NCBI GenBank assembly: GCA_946544695.1
Contig: CAMNMO010000017.1
Coordinates: 1-16,881 of the forward strand
Source: an uncultured Ruminococcus sp.
GTDB taxonomy: Bacteria > Bacillota > Clostridia > Oscillospirales > Ruminococcaceae
Reading direction: 5' to 3'
DNA: 16,881 bases
In this document: positions 6,202 through 12,287 of the stretch, piece after piece
Position numbering within the stretch: the first letter of the stretch is position 1
How the letters are laid out: each line of letters starts with the position of its first letter
Program-made: the position numbers and the translations under genes
Notes under the pieces: generated by a model
The model's database searches: none
Seen by the model: the letters and a program-made list of their open reading frames with translations, nothing else
Told to the model about the DNA's origin: nothing

Positions 6202-8373
6202 TTACAGGTGCAGCACTCTGTCACGTATCTCCTGAGTTCTGCCCTGGTTCCAGTACTGGGTACCTATATATCCGCAGGTACGCCTTGCAACGTTCATCTT
6301 GTTCTGGTCACGGTTGTGGCACTGGGGGCATTCCCAGATAAGCTTTCCGTCGTCCTCGACTATCTGTATCTCACCGTCAAAACCGCACACCTGGCAGTAG
6401 TCGCTCTTGGTGTTCAGCTCGGCATACATGATGTTATCGTAGATGAAGCGGATGACCTTCAGCACCGCCGGTATGTTTTTCTGCATATTGGGAACTTCTA
6501 CATAGCTTATAGCTCCTCCGGGAGAAAGGTGCTGGAACTCACTCTCGAATTTCAGCTTGGTGAAAGCATCTATCTCCTCGGTAACGTGAACATGGTAGCT
6601 GTTTGTTATATAGCTCTTGTCGGTAATGCCCTCTATTATGCCGAAACGCTTTTGCAGACACTTTGCGAATTTGTATGTGGTGGATTCCAGAGGTGTGCCG
6701 TAAATTGAGAAATCTATGTTCTCCTTGGCTTTCCATTTCTTGCAGGCATCGTTCATCTTCTGCATTATCTCCAGCGCAAAAGGCTTTGCTTCGGGGTCTG
6801 TGTGGCTTTTGCCTGTCATGTATTTTACGCACTCATACAGTCCCGCATAGCCGAGAGAAATGGTGGAATATCCGCCGTAAAGCAGCTTGTCGATGGGTTC
6901 GCCCTTTTTGAGTCTTGCAAGTGCGCCGTACTGCCAGAGTATCGGTGCAGCATCTGAAAGTGTACCTTTAAGACGTTCGTGCCTGCACATAAGTGCCCTG
7001 TAGCAAAGCTGCAATCTTTCGTCGAATATCTTCCAGAATGTCTCCATGTTCCTGCCGCTGGAAAGTGCGACATCAACAAGGTTTATCGTAACAACGCCCT
7101 GATTGAATCTGCCGTAATACTTCGGCTTGCCGTTCTCGTCAACATAAGGTGTCAGGAAGCTTCTGCAGCCCATGCAGGTGTAGCAGTGCCCTTCGCCGTT
7201 TTTATCGACCTTGAGTTTCAGCATCACCTTTTCTGAGATATAATCGGGTACCATGCGTTTTGCAGTGCACTTCGCTGCCAGCTTGGTAAGGTAGAAATAA
7301 GGTGTGCCTTCTTCTATGTTATCCTCTTCAAGCACATATATCAGCTTCGGGAAAGCGGGTGTTACCCACACTCCCGATTCGTTCTTGACGCCCTCGGTGC
7401 GCTGTTTCAGCGTTTCCTCGATTATCATTGCAAGATCTTTTTTCTCTTGTTCGTTCTTGGCTTCGTTGAGGTACATGAACACCGTAACGAATGGTGCCTG
7501 TCCGTTGGTGGTCAGCAGTGTGACTACCTGATACTGTATGGTCTGAACGCCACGGGTTATCTCCTTGCGCAGCCTTTCTTCAGTTATCATATCGAGTTTG
7601 TCCTGAGTAGGTGTAACTCCCAGCTTAGCCATCTCGACTTCAAGTTCTTTTCTTATCTTGACCCTTGATACCTGAACGAAAGGCGCCAGGTGTGCAAGGC
7701 TTATGCTTTGTCCGCCGTACTGATTAGATGCGACCTGTGCGATTATCTGTGTTGCGATATTGCAGGCAGTGGAAAAGCTGTGCGGCTTCTCGATGAGGGT
7801 CTCGCTGATGACTGTGCCGTTCTGCAGCATATCCTCCAGATTTACCAGGTCACAATTGTGCATGTGCTGCGCATAATAATCGGTATCGTGAAAATGGATT
7901 ATGCCCTGTTCGTGTGCTTCCACGATATCCGGCGGCAGCAGCAGTCTCTTGGTGAGGTCACGGCTGACTTCGCCCGCCATGTAGTCACGCTGAACGCTGT
8001 TCACAGCAGGGTTCTTGTTGGAGTTTTCCTGCTTTACTTCTTCGTTGGCGCATTCTATAAGACTGAGTATCTTGTTGTCGGTGGTGTTTGATTTCCTCAC
8101 AAGTGACCTTGTGTATCTGTAACGCACATAACGCTTTGCCAGTTCAAAAGCGCCCTTAGCCATCAGCTGGTTCTCGACCATATCCTGTATCTCCTCGACT
8201 GACACAGCCCTGCCCAGCTTGTTGCATTTATATTCAACATAGTCGGCTATATCTGCGATCTCTTCATCGCTTATGCGTCCCTTTTCACCTGCATCGTTTG
8301 CTTTTCTTACGGCGTTTACGATCTTTTCCGAATCAAAGATCTCCTCTGAACCGTTTCTCTTGATGATCTTCAT
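6202..8373 (-). CDS. nrdD: Anaerobic (class III) ribonucleoside-triphosphate reductase
   Basis: 723-residue oxygen-sensitive reductase that converts ribonucleoside triphosphates to deoxyribonucleotides using a glycyl radical. In order: an N-terminal ATP-cone (about 1-92) for overall allosteric control by ATP/dATP; the catalytic barrel with active-site cysteines C174 (MHNCDLVN) and C403 in CMGCRSFL; a C-terminal zinc site C660/C663/C682/C685; and the glycyl-radical segment RRTCGYIG, with G701 the expected radical residue. Length is normal. ATG 8373 has GGAGGA about 10 nt upstream. It needs NrdG, encoded directly downstream. The promoter region is shared with a divergent Crp/Fnr-family regulator and contains a NrdR-box match. 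The enzyme implies an anaerobic lifestyle. Confidence 0.97.
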   Translation of the reverse strand: MKIIKRNGSEEIFDSEKIVNAVRKANDAGEKGRISDEEIADIADYVEYKCNKLGRAVSVEEIQDMVENQLMAKGAFELAKRYVRYRYTRSLVRKSNTTDNKILSLIECANEEVKQENSNKNPAVNSVQRDYMAGEVSRDLTKRLLLPPDIVEAHEQGIIHFHDTDYYAQHMHNCDLVNLEDMLQNGTVISETLIEKPHSFSTACNIATQIIAQVASNQYGGQSISLAHLAPFVQVSRVKIRKELEVEMAKLGVTPTQDKLDMITEERLRKEITRGVQTIQYQVVTLLTTNGQAPFVTVFMYLNEAKNEQEKKDLAMIIEETLKQRTEGVKNESGVWVTPAFPKLIYVLEEDNIEEGTPYFYLTKLAAKCTAKRMVPDYISEKVMLKLKVDKNGEGHCYTCMGCRSFLTPYVDENGKPKYYGRFNQGVVTINLVDVALSSGRNMETFWKIFDERLQLCYRALMCRHERLKGTLSDAAPILWQYGALARLKKGEPIDKLLYGGYSTISLGYAGLYECVKYMTGKSHTDPEAKPFALEIMQKMNDACKKWKAKENIDFSIYGTPLESTTYKFAKCLQKRFGIIEGITDKSYITNSYHVHVTEEIDAFTKLKFESEFQHLSPGGAISYVEVPNMQKNIPAVLKVIRFIYDNIMYAELNTKSDYCQVCGFDGEIQIVEDDGKLIWECPQCHNRDQNKMNVARRTCGYIGTQYWNQGRTQEIRDRVLHL

Positions 8374-8441
8374 TATTCTCTGGTCCTCCGAAGTATATAG
8401 TTAAAATCACTGAATATCCTTTTTCAATATCGGTAATTTTG

Positions 8442-8470
8442 ATTATACTACAAAAAATCTCTCTTGTCTG
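8442..8470 (-). promoter_or_regulatory. Predicted nrdDG promoter
   Basis: On the minus strand a perfect -10 TATAAT (8442-8447) has a weak -35 CAGACA (8465-8470) 17 bp away, about 70 bp upstream of the nrdD start. The -35 directly abuts the -35 of the divergent regulator promoter. A weak -35 beside a Crp/Fnr-family gene suggests the promoter may need an activator; this is inference. Confidence 0.6.
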
Positions 8471-8499
8471 TTGCAAAAGCTACAAAAACGTGATATAAT
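8471..8499 (+). promoter_or_regulatory. Promoter of Crp/Fnr-family regulator
   Basis: TTGCAA (8471-8476) and TATAAT (8494-8499) with a 17-bp spacer. The start site would fall near 8506, inside the NrdR-box match at 8498-8513, giving a leader of about 45 nt before the GTG start. Confidence 0.75.
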
Positions 8500-8513
8500 A
8501 CAAGATGTAGTAT
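8498..8513. promoter_or_regulatory. Candidate NrdR box
   Basis: The core CAAGATGTAG matches the NrdR-box pattern CwAnATnTwG at every fixed position, with flanks ATA and TAT. NrdR is the ATP/dATP-sensing repressor of ribonucleotide reductase genes, and the site lies in the nrdD upstream region. Against it: NrdR boxes normally come in pairs about 31 bp apart and I could not find a convincing second copy. The site also overlaps the -10/+1 of the divergent regulator and lies upstream of the predicted nrdD -35. Confidence 0.55.
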
Positions 8514-8551
8514 TTCTTTTTGGAAATAAGCACATTATGGAGTAAATTAAC

Positions 8552-9187
8552 GTGAATAAACTTTTGCTTGAAAATGGATTTTCTGTTGAACCCAACGGCA
8601 GTGCCGATGCATGCTATATGGCACATACCCACACTTATGACAGGGGAGAGATCATTTTAAGTCATCTTCGTGATACGGGTGAGACTGCTATCGTGCTTGA
8701 AGGAACGGTCCTTCTGATAAATGTAAATGCAGACGGTCAGAAAAGCATACTTGATATCTGCCGTGAAGGTGATGCTTTCGGAGGCGGCATTTTTCCCGAA
8801 CATGGTCTGGGCGGGTGCTATGCTGTGGCAAAAACTGCCTGTATGATATCTTATGTGGATTACAGCAGGCTGATACACTGCTGCGAAAACAGCTGTGACA
8901 AGCATGCTGACCTTATCGACTATCTGCTGGGCACCGCAGCACGAAGGAGTGTGGCGCATATCGATATCCTCAGTCGCCGTTCCATACGTGAAAAGCTGAT
9001 GACCGCTTTTGAATATTTCCTTGATACAGATAAGCGCACAGAACAAACGCTGCCGCTGTCGCTTTCCGAACTTGCTGATTATCTTTGCTGTGACCGCAGC
9101 GCCATGATGCGTGAGATCAGGCGCCTGAATAATGACGGCATCATCAGTTCGCACGGCAGCTGTGTTACGCTTTCGGGCGGTCAGTGA
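8552..9187 (+). CDS. Crp/Fnr-family transcriptional regulator, cysteine-rich
   Basis: 211-residue DNA-binding regulator of the Crp/Fnr family. Residues about 25-110 form the cyclic-nucleotide-binding-like beta barrel (RGEIILSHLRDTGETAIVL and GREGD-like turns), 110-145 the dimer helix, and 150-205 the winged helix with recognition region LSELADYLCCDRSAMMREI. It has ten cysteines, at 21, 70, 89, 97, 110, 111, 115, 179, 180 and 204. The cluster HCCENSC in the dimer helix and CC in the recognition region are unusual, but the classic N-terminal FNR iron-sulfur motif is absent. It is divergent from nrdDG, which suggests a role in anaerobic or redox control there. Start is GTG 8552 with GGAG about 9 nt upstream. 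The effector is unknown. Confidence 0.88.
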   Translation: MNKLLLENGFSVEPNGSADACYMAHTHTYDRGEIILSHLRDTGETAIVLEGTVLLINVNADGQKSILDICREGDAFGGGIFPEHGLGGCYAVAKTACMISYVDYSRLIHCCENSCDKHADLIDYLLGTAARRSVAHIDILSRRSIREKLMTAFEYFLDTDKRTEQTLPLSLSELADYLCCDRSAMMREIRRLNNDGIISSHGSCVTLSGGQ

Positions 9188-9229
9188 GGGCAGTCTTTTG
9201 ATGATTAAGTGAAAAATGTGTTTTTGCCC

Positions 9230-9258
9230 TTGACTTATCGGGATTATTGTAGTATAAT
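9230..9258 (+). promoter_or_regulatory. Promoter of foldase-like lipoprotein gene
   Basis: TTGACT (9230-9235) and TATAAT (9253-9258) with a 17-bp spacer, about 50 bp upstream of the start codon. The 12-mer TTGTAGTATAAT (9247-9258) around the -10 recurs exactly in the nrdD promoter on the opposite strand. Confidence 0.85.
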
Positions 9259-9310
9259 ATATTAGTTAAAGTCTGTTTTGAAATAAAAAGCAGGAAAGGA
9301 TCTGAATTAA

Positions 9311-10585
9311 ATGATGAAATTTAAGAGAGTCGCAGCGGCTCTTGCTGCATCAGCCATGATGTTTACAATGTCAGGCTGTACCGATACCAGATACGCTATG
9401 ACTTGCAATAACGGAGAGAAGATCAATGCAGGTGTATATATCTACAATCTGTATTCTGAGATGTCTTATCAGATGACAATGGCTTATTACACCTCAGGTG
9501 CTGCTGAGATAGACCTCAACAGTGATTATGAGGGTCAGAAGCTGGGTGATTATCTGGTCGAGCAGGCAAGAAAGAGCACAAAGGAATATGCTGCCATAAC
9601 CTATCAGTTTGAAAAGCTGGGTCTCAAACTTACCGAAGACGATGAAAAAACGATATCAGATTCAGTGAAGAATACATGGGAGCAGAGCAGCGAACTGTTG
9701 GAAGAGGAAGGTATATCCAAGGAATCCGTCAGAAAGGTCATGACTGCGCAGACTATGCGTACAAAGCTTTTTGACTATTACTATGCTGCTGACGGTGTTG
9801 AAGCTGTCACTGATGATGATCTGAAACAGTATGTTGAGGAAAACTATATCAAGTACAAGGCTATAAGGATCTCAAAGTCTGATGCTGAGGACGAGACTGC
9901 TGCTGCCGAGGAGAATAAGGAAAACGAAGCTGTAAGAGATGCGTATCTTGCTAAGGCTAAGGGTATCTCCTATGATGATTTCGACATGATAATCGATGAA
10001 TACGACGAGTATGCAAAGGCTAAGATGGAGGCTGAGGCTTCCGCTGAGGAAGATTCTGCCGATACAGGTTCAGGTTCTATCGGACCTTCTCTGGGTGAAG
10101 GCGCAGATGTTACTGTTGATGCACCTGCTGACGATGACGGTCTGGAAGAAGCAGAGGTGCTTGATGATGCAGATGCTGTTGCTTTAGATGAGATCGTTAC
10201 AGCTGATGAGACTGCAACTGCTGAGGAAAGCAATCCCAATGAGACCATGTATAACTATGGCGGCATGGACGATGAGACTAAGGAAAGCTCCACAGGCAAG
10301 CTTGCTGAGTTTATACACGGCATGGAGTATGATAAAGCTGTGGCTTATGATGATGACAGCTTCTATTATATTATTATAAGAGGTGACGTTTCCACCAACA
10401 GCGCCGAGTATGCTGTCGAAAACCATGATAGTCTGGTACAGACCATGAAGGCTGACGATTTCCAGGCTAAGATAGACAGCTGGATAGATGAGGTAGGCGT
10501 CAAGGAAAATTCCGATGCCATCAGGAAATATACAGCACAGGCTATTTATGATAAGCAGAACGACTATTACAGCAAGCATCAGTAA
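9311..10585 (+). CDS. Lipoprotein with SurA/PrsA-like foldase architecture
   Basis: 424-residue membrane-anchored lipoprotein facing outside. The signal peptide ends in the lipobox TMSGC, with lipidated C23. Residues 35-180 are helical and resemble the SurA/PrsA N-terminal chaperone domain, including a helical VTDDDLKQYVEENY segment that in PrsA precedes the parvulin domain. The parvulin region is not intact: strand-like YKAIRIS (182-188) and FYYIIIRGDV (351-360) flank a long acidic, low-complexity insertion rich in D, E and A (about 190-330), and the catalytic parvulin pattern is not visible. It probably helps fold or hold secreted proteins, perhaps without isomerase activity; this is inference. 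AAAGGA lies 9 nt before ATG 9311; ATG 9314 is equally usable. Monocistronic, with promoter and terminator. Confidence 0.8.
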   Translation: MMKFKRVAAALAASAMMFTMSGCTDTRYAMTCNNGEKINAGVYIYNLYSEMSYQMTMAYYTSGAAEIDLNSDYEGQKLGDYLVEQARKSTKEYAAITYQFEKLGLKLTEDDEKTISDSVKNTWEQSSELLEEEGISKESVRKVMTAQTMRTKLFDYYYAADGVEAVTDDDLKQYVEENYIKYKAIRISKSDAEDETAAAEENKENEAVRDAYLAKAKGISYDDFDMIIDEYDEYAKAKMEAEASAEEDSADTGSGSIGPSLGEGADVTVDAPADDDGLEEAEVLDDADAVALDEIVTADETATAEESNPNETMYNYGGMDDETKESSTGKLAEFIHGMEYDKAVAYDDDSFYYIIIRGDVSTNSAEYAVENHDSLVQTMKADDFQAKIDSWIDEVGVKENSDAIRKYTAQAIYDKQNDYYSKHQ

Positions 10586-10595
10586 TTAAAAATCG

Positions 10596-10637
10596 AAGCC
10601 ATCTCACTTATGGGTATGCAAGTGAGATGGCTTTTTT
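10596..10637 (+). terminator. Strong intrinsic terminator after lipoprotein gene
   Basis: AAGCCATCTCACTT pairs perfectly with AAGTGAGATGGCTT around a 10-nt loop and ends in six T. It lies 10 bp past the lipoprotein stop codon. Confidence 0.95.
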
Positions 10638-10722
10638 GTATATATGTCGGTCAAGGAAAGCGGTTTATGCTGTCGGAGCGAAATTGTTTATAAATTTTTT
10701 AATTATTTATTTTCAGTAAGTA

Positions 10723-10751
10723 TTGACATATCAGAAAAGATATGTTACAAT
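10723..10751 (+). promoter_or_regulatory. Promoter of DUF2325-DUF3793 operon
   Basis: TTGACA (10723-10728) and TACAAT (10746-10751) with a 17-bp spacer. The expected start site falls at the left edge of the operator dyad at 10760-10777, so a bound protein would block initiation. The leader to the first ATG is about 120 nt. Confidence 0.85.
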
Positions 10752-10759
10752 ATATACAC

Positions 10760-10777
10760 GGTTAGATTAAACTAACC
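10760..10777. promoter_or_regulatory. Operator dyad GGTTAG-N6-CTAACC, copy 1
   Basis: Perfect 18-bp dyad GGTTAG-ATTAAA-CTAACC beginning 8 bp after the -10 element. The half-site GGTTAG/CTAACC is the one found in classical DtxR/IdeR iron boxes, but there the halves are separated by 1 bp rather than 6. Two more perfect copies exist nearby (10817 and 11889). Confidence 0.8.
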
Positions 10778-10816
10778 GCAGTCGGTGCAGCGTAAGCTGC
10801 TTTAATATAGCGATTG

Positions 10817-10834
10817 GGTTAGGATTAACTAACC
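10817..10834. promoter_or_regulatory. Operator dyad GGTTAG-N6-CTAACC, copy 2
   Basis: Perfect 18-bp dyad GGTTAG-GATTAA-CTAACC in the leader of the DUF2325 gene, 57 bp downstream of copy 1. Its location in transcribed DNA would allow a roadblock or cooperative binding with copy 1. Confidence 0.8.
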
Positions 10835-10847
10835 AAATTGAATGACC

Positions 10848-10863
10848 GGAAAGTATACTTTCC
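10848..10863. repeat. Perfect 16-bp palindrome in the DUF2325 leader
   Basis: GGAAAGTATACTTTCC is a perfect palindrome that ends 8 bp before the ribosome binding site GAGGT (10871-10875). It could fold as an RNA hairpin near the ribosome site or bind a dimeric protein. It is unrelated in sequence to the GGTTAG dyads. Confidence 0.55.
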
Positions 10864-10881
10864 TAGAAATGAGGTACTATA

Positions 10882-11190
10882 ATGAGTGTGGTGATCATAG
10901 GCGGCAATGACCGTATGTGTACCAGATATAAGGATATTTGCAAGTCCTTCGACATAAAAGCAAAGGTGTTCATCAAATATGCGACTGACCTTGATAAAAA
11001 GATAGGTTCGCCTGATTTTGCTGTTGTGTTTACAGACACCGTATCGCATAAGATGCTTGGCAGCCTGAAAACAAGGGCAGAAAAACTCAATTTTCCCATA
11101 GAACTTTGTCATAGTTCAAGTGTTTCAGCGCTGAAAAAGGTGCTTTGCAAGTATTGTAACGGCAACTGCGAAAAGTGCAGATTATCATGA
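10882..11190 (+). CDS. DUF2325 family protein with C-terminal four-cysteine motif
   Basis: 102-residue cytoplasmic protein resembling the DUF2325 family, whose function is not established to my knowledge. The N-terminal VVIIGGNDRM followed by a Y and the later AVVFTDTVSHKM and CHSSSVSALKK are the recognisable family segments. It ends in C89-x2-C92-x3-C96-x2-C99 (CKYCNGNCEKC), a plausible metal or iron-sulfur site; other cysteines are C13, C20 and C76. GAGGT lies 6 nt before ATG 10882. It is followed 15 bp later by a DUF3793 gene in the same transcript, and its promoter carries two GGTTAG-N6-CTAACC operators. A metal- or redox-linked role is inferred from context. Confidence 0.82.
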   Translation: MSVVIIGGNDRMCTRYKDICKSFDIKAKVFIKYATDLDKKIGSPDFAVVFTDTVSHKMLGSLKTRAEKLNFPIELCHSSSVSALKKVLCKYCNGNCEKCRLS

Positions 11191-11205
11191 TGATGGACGG
11201 TGGAA

Positions 11206-11775
11206 ATGATGTCTGAAACAGCTGAGTTTGAACGTCTGCTGGCAATGCACACAGCACCTGCGATGCTTGGTGCAAAGCCGTCTAATCTTCTGACGGTCGA
11301 GGGGGATAGCAGGACAATAAATGAAAATATAACAAGGTTCAACAGAAAAGCCTCGCAGAAAGGGCTCCATATAAAACCTCTCAGGCGCATGGGCGGCAAG
11401 ACGCTTATGCTGCTGTATAACGAGCGGCTTCTTGATAAGCAGCTGCATGATGATGAAGTGCTTTCAATGTTCAGAGGATTTGGTTACAGCGGCTGCAAAA
11501 GCTGTCCGCAATATCTCGACAAGCTGCGGTGCAGAATGGAAGAATCTGAAGATTTTCCCCATGAGATAGGGCTGTTTCTGGGATATCCCGTTGAGGATAT
11601 CAAAGGCTTTATCGACAACAAAGGCAGAAATTGTCTGTTGTGCGGCTACTGGAAGGTCTATCGTGATGCGGACAATGCAAGAAAAGTCTTTAACAGGTAT
11701 AACAACTGCATAAAGTATATGGTCGACTGCCTTGACAGCGGCAAGGATATATACAGTGCGCTTAGGATAAGCTGA
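11206..11775 (+). CDS. DUF3793 family protein, cysteine-rich
   Basis: 189-residue cytoplasmic protein that looks like DUF3793, a clostridial family of unknown function that I associate with iron and redox gene neighbourhoods. Recognisable segments are SGCKSCPQYLDKLRC, FPHEIGLFLGYPVEDIKGF and LCGYWKVY, near the middle and C-terminus. Seven cysteines (97, 100, 109, 143, 146, 168, 175 from this start) include two CxxC pairs. It has no signal peptide and no membrane segment. It lies 15 bp after the DUF2325 gene and shares its operator-bearing promoter. The start is uncertain: GTG 11200, ATG 11206 and ATG 11209 are in frame; 11206 was chosen because GGACGG lies about 5 nt upstream. No clear terminator follows. 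Confidence 0.83.
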   Translation: MMSETAEFERLLAMHTAPAMLGAKPSNLLTVEGDSRTINENITRFNRKASQKGLHIKPLRRMGGKTLMLLYNERLLDKQLHDDEVLSMFRGFGYSGCKSCPQYLDKLRCRMEESEDFPHEIGLFLGYPVEDIKGFIDNKGRNCLLCGYWKVYRDADNARKVFNRYNNCIKYMVDCLDSGKDIYSALRIS

Positions 11776-11788
11776 AATTATACAAAAT

Positions 11789-11806
11789 AGTTAATTATAA
11801 CTAACC
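11789..11806. promoter_or_regulatory. Imperfect GGTTAG-type dyad, copy 4
   Basis: AGTTAA-TTATAA-CTAACC has the perfect right half and two mismatches in the left half of the 18-bp operator. It lies 20 bp from the next imperfect copy, center to center, upstream of the FeoA promoter and just after the DUF3793 gene. Confidence 0.5.
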
Positions 11807-11808
11807 GT

Positions 11809-11826
11809 GGTTTGTAAAAACTAACG
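11809..11826. promoter_or_regulatory. Imperfect GGTTAG-type dyad, copy 5
   Basis: GGTTTG-TAAAAA-CTAACG matches the 18-bp operator with one mismatch in each half. It ends 27 bp upstream of the -35 of the FeoA promoter. The 20-bp distance to copy 4, about two helical turns, would place both dimers on the same DNA face. Confidence 0.5.
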
Positions 11827-11853
11827 AAATCTTTGCTGATGTCATAAAAACGA

Positions 11854-11882
11854 TTGACAAAACAGGATCAAGTTGGTAAAAT
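11854..11882 (+). promoter_or_regulatory. Promoter of feoA-dtxR-like operon
   Basis: TTGACA (11854-11859) and TAAAAT (11877-11882) with a 17-bp spacer. The predicted start site coincides with the perfect operator at 11889-11906, the same geometry as at the DUF2325 promoter. Confidence 0.8.
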
Positions 11883-11888
11883 AATATT

Positions 11889-11906
11889 GGTTAGAAATGT
11901 CTAACC
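11889..11906. promoter_or_regulatory. Operator dyad GGTTAG-N6-CTAACC, copy 3
   Basis: Perfect 18-bp dyad GGTTAG-AAATGT-CTAACC starting 6 bp after the -10 element of the FeoA promoter. The half-sites equal those of the two copies before the DUF2325 gene, while the central six bases differ, as expected for a protein-binding dyad. Confidence 0.8.
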
Positions 11907-12043
11907 TTGCGTTTGAACGGCATAATATCATTGCTTTGACCGCTGCACAGCCTGTGATATCAGGCAGCATGGCGAAGTGATAAAATTTATGTCATTAATA
12001 TAATTCTGCGGATGTTACCGCATAGCAAAGTGAGGAATTGCCA
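11907..12043 (+). other. Untranslated leader of feoA with small hairpins
   Basis: About 135 nt of leader without an ORF of note. A short hairpin TGCGG-ATGTTA-CCGCA (12007-12022) lies 9 nt before the ribosome binding site, and a nested CCTG/CAGG hairpin with TGATATCA loop lies further upstream. I do not recognise a known riboswitch here. Confidence 0.35.
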
Positions 12044-12253
12044 ATGCCCCTGACGCTTGCAGCAGCAGGAGAGACCAACGTTATCAAAGGTATAGACGGC
12101 ACTGCCGAGACAAAACGTTTCCTGGAAAATCTGGGATTCAAAGAGGGCAGCAGCGTTACCGTGATAAACAGCATGTGCGGAAGTCTCATTGTTGATCTTC
12201 CCGGTAATATGGTAGCTGTATCACATGACATGGCTGCACGTATAATAGTTTAG
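12044..12253 (+). CDS. feoA: FeoA-domain protein
   Basis: 69-residue stand-alone FeoA domain, an SH3-like small cytoplasmic protein that in other bacteria works with the ferrous iron transporter FeoB. The segments MPLTLAAAGETNVIKGI, RFLENLGFKEGSSVTVI and the C-terminal DLPGNMVAVSHDMAARIIV fit the family pattern. ATG 12044 has GAGGA about 6-7 nt upstream; an in-frame TTG at 12038 is too close to that site. No FeoB follows. The next gene, 34 bp on, is a DtxR-like regulator, and the promoter carries a GGTTAG-N6-CTAACC operator. It could serve a FeoB encoded elsewhere or a different partner. Confidence 0.85.
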   Translation: MPLTLAAAGETNVIKGIDGTAETKRFLENLGFKEGSSVTVINSMCGSLIVDLPGNMVAVSHDMAARIIV

Positions 12254-12287
12254 ACGGTAGTATATTGTATTAACGGAGGAATTGATC

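Noticed and set aside
5875..6708. Long open frame (277 codons) on the plus strand opposite nrdG and the 3' part of nrdD
   Set aside because: It is fully antisense to two strongly identified genes, has no family-like sequence or ribosome site, and results from their codon pattern.
8455..8482. Second NrdR box about 31 bp from the one at 8498
   Set aside because: The expected positions do not keep the fixed bases of the pattern; only weak partial matches were seen.
8552..9187. Calling the Crp/Fnr-family protein a true FNR
   Set aside because: The N-terminal iron-sulfur cysteine cluster of FNR is absent; the cysteines are distributed differently.
11907..12043. Riboswitch before feoA
   Set aside because: Only small hairpins are present and no known riboswitch consensus was recognised; the protein operator at 11889 explains control more simply.
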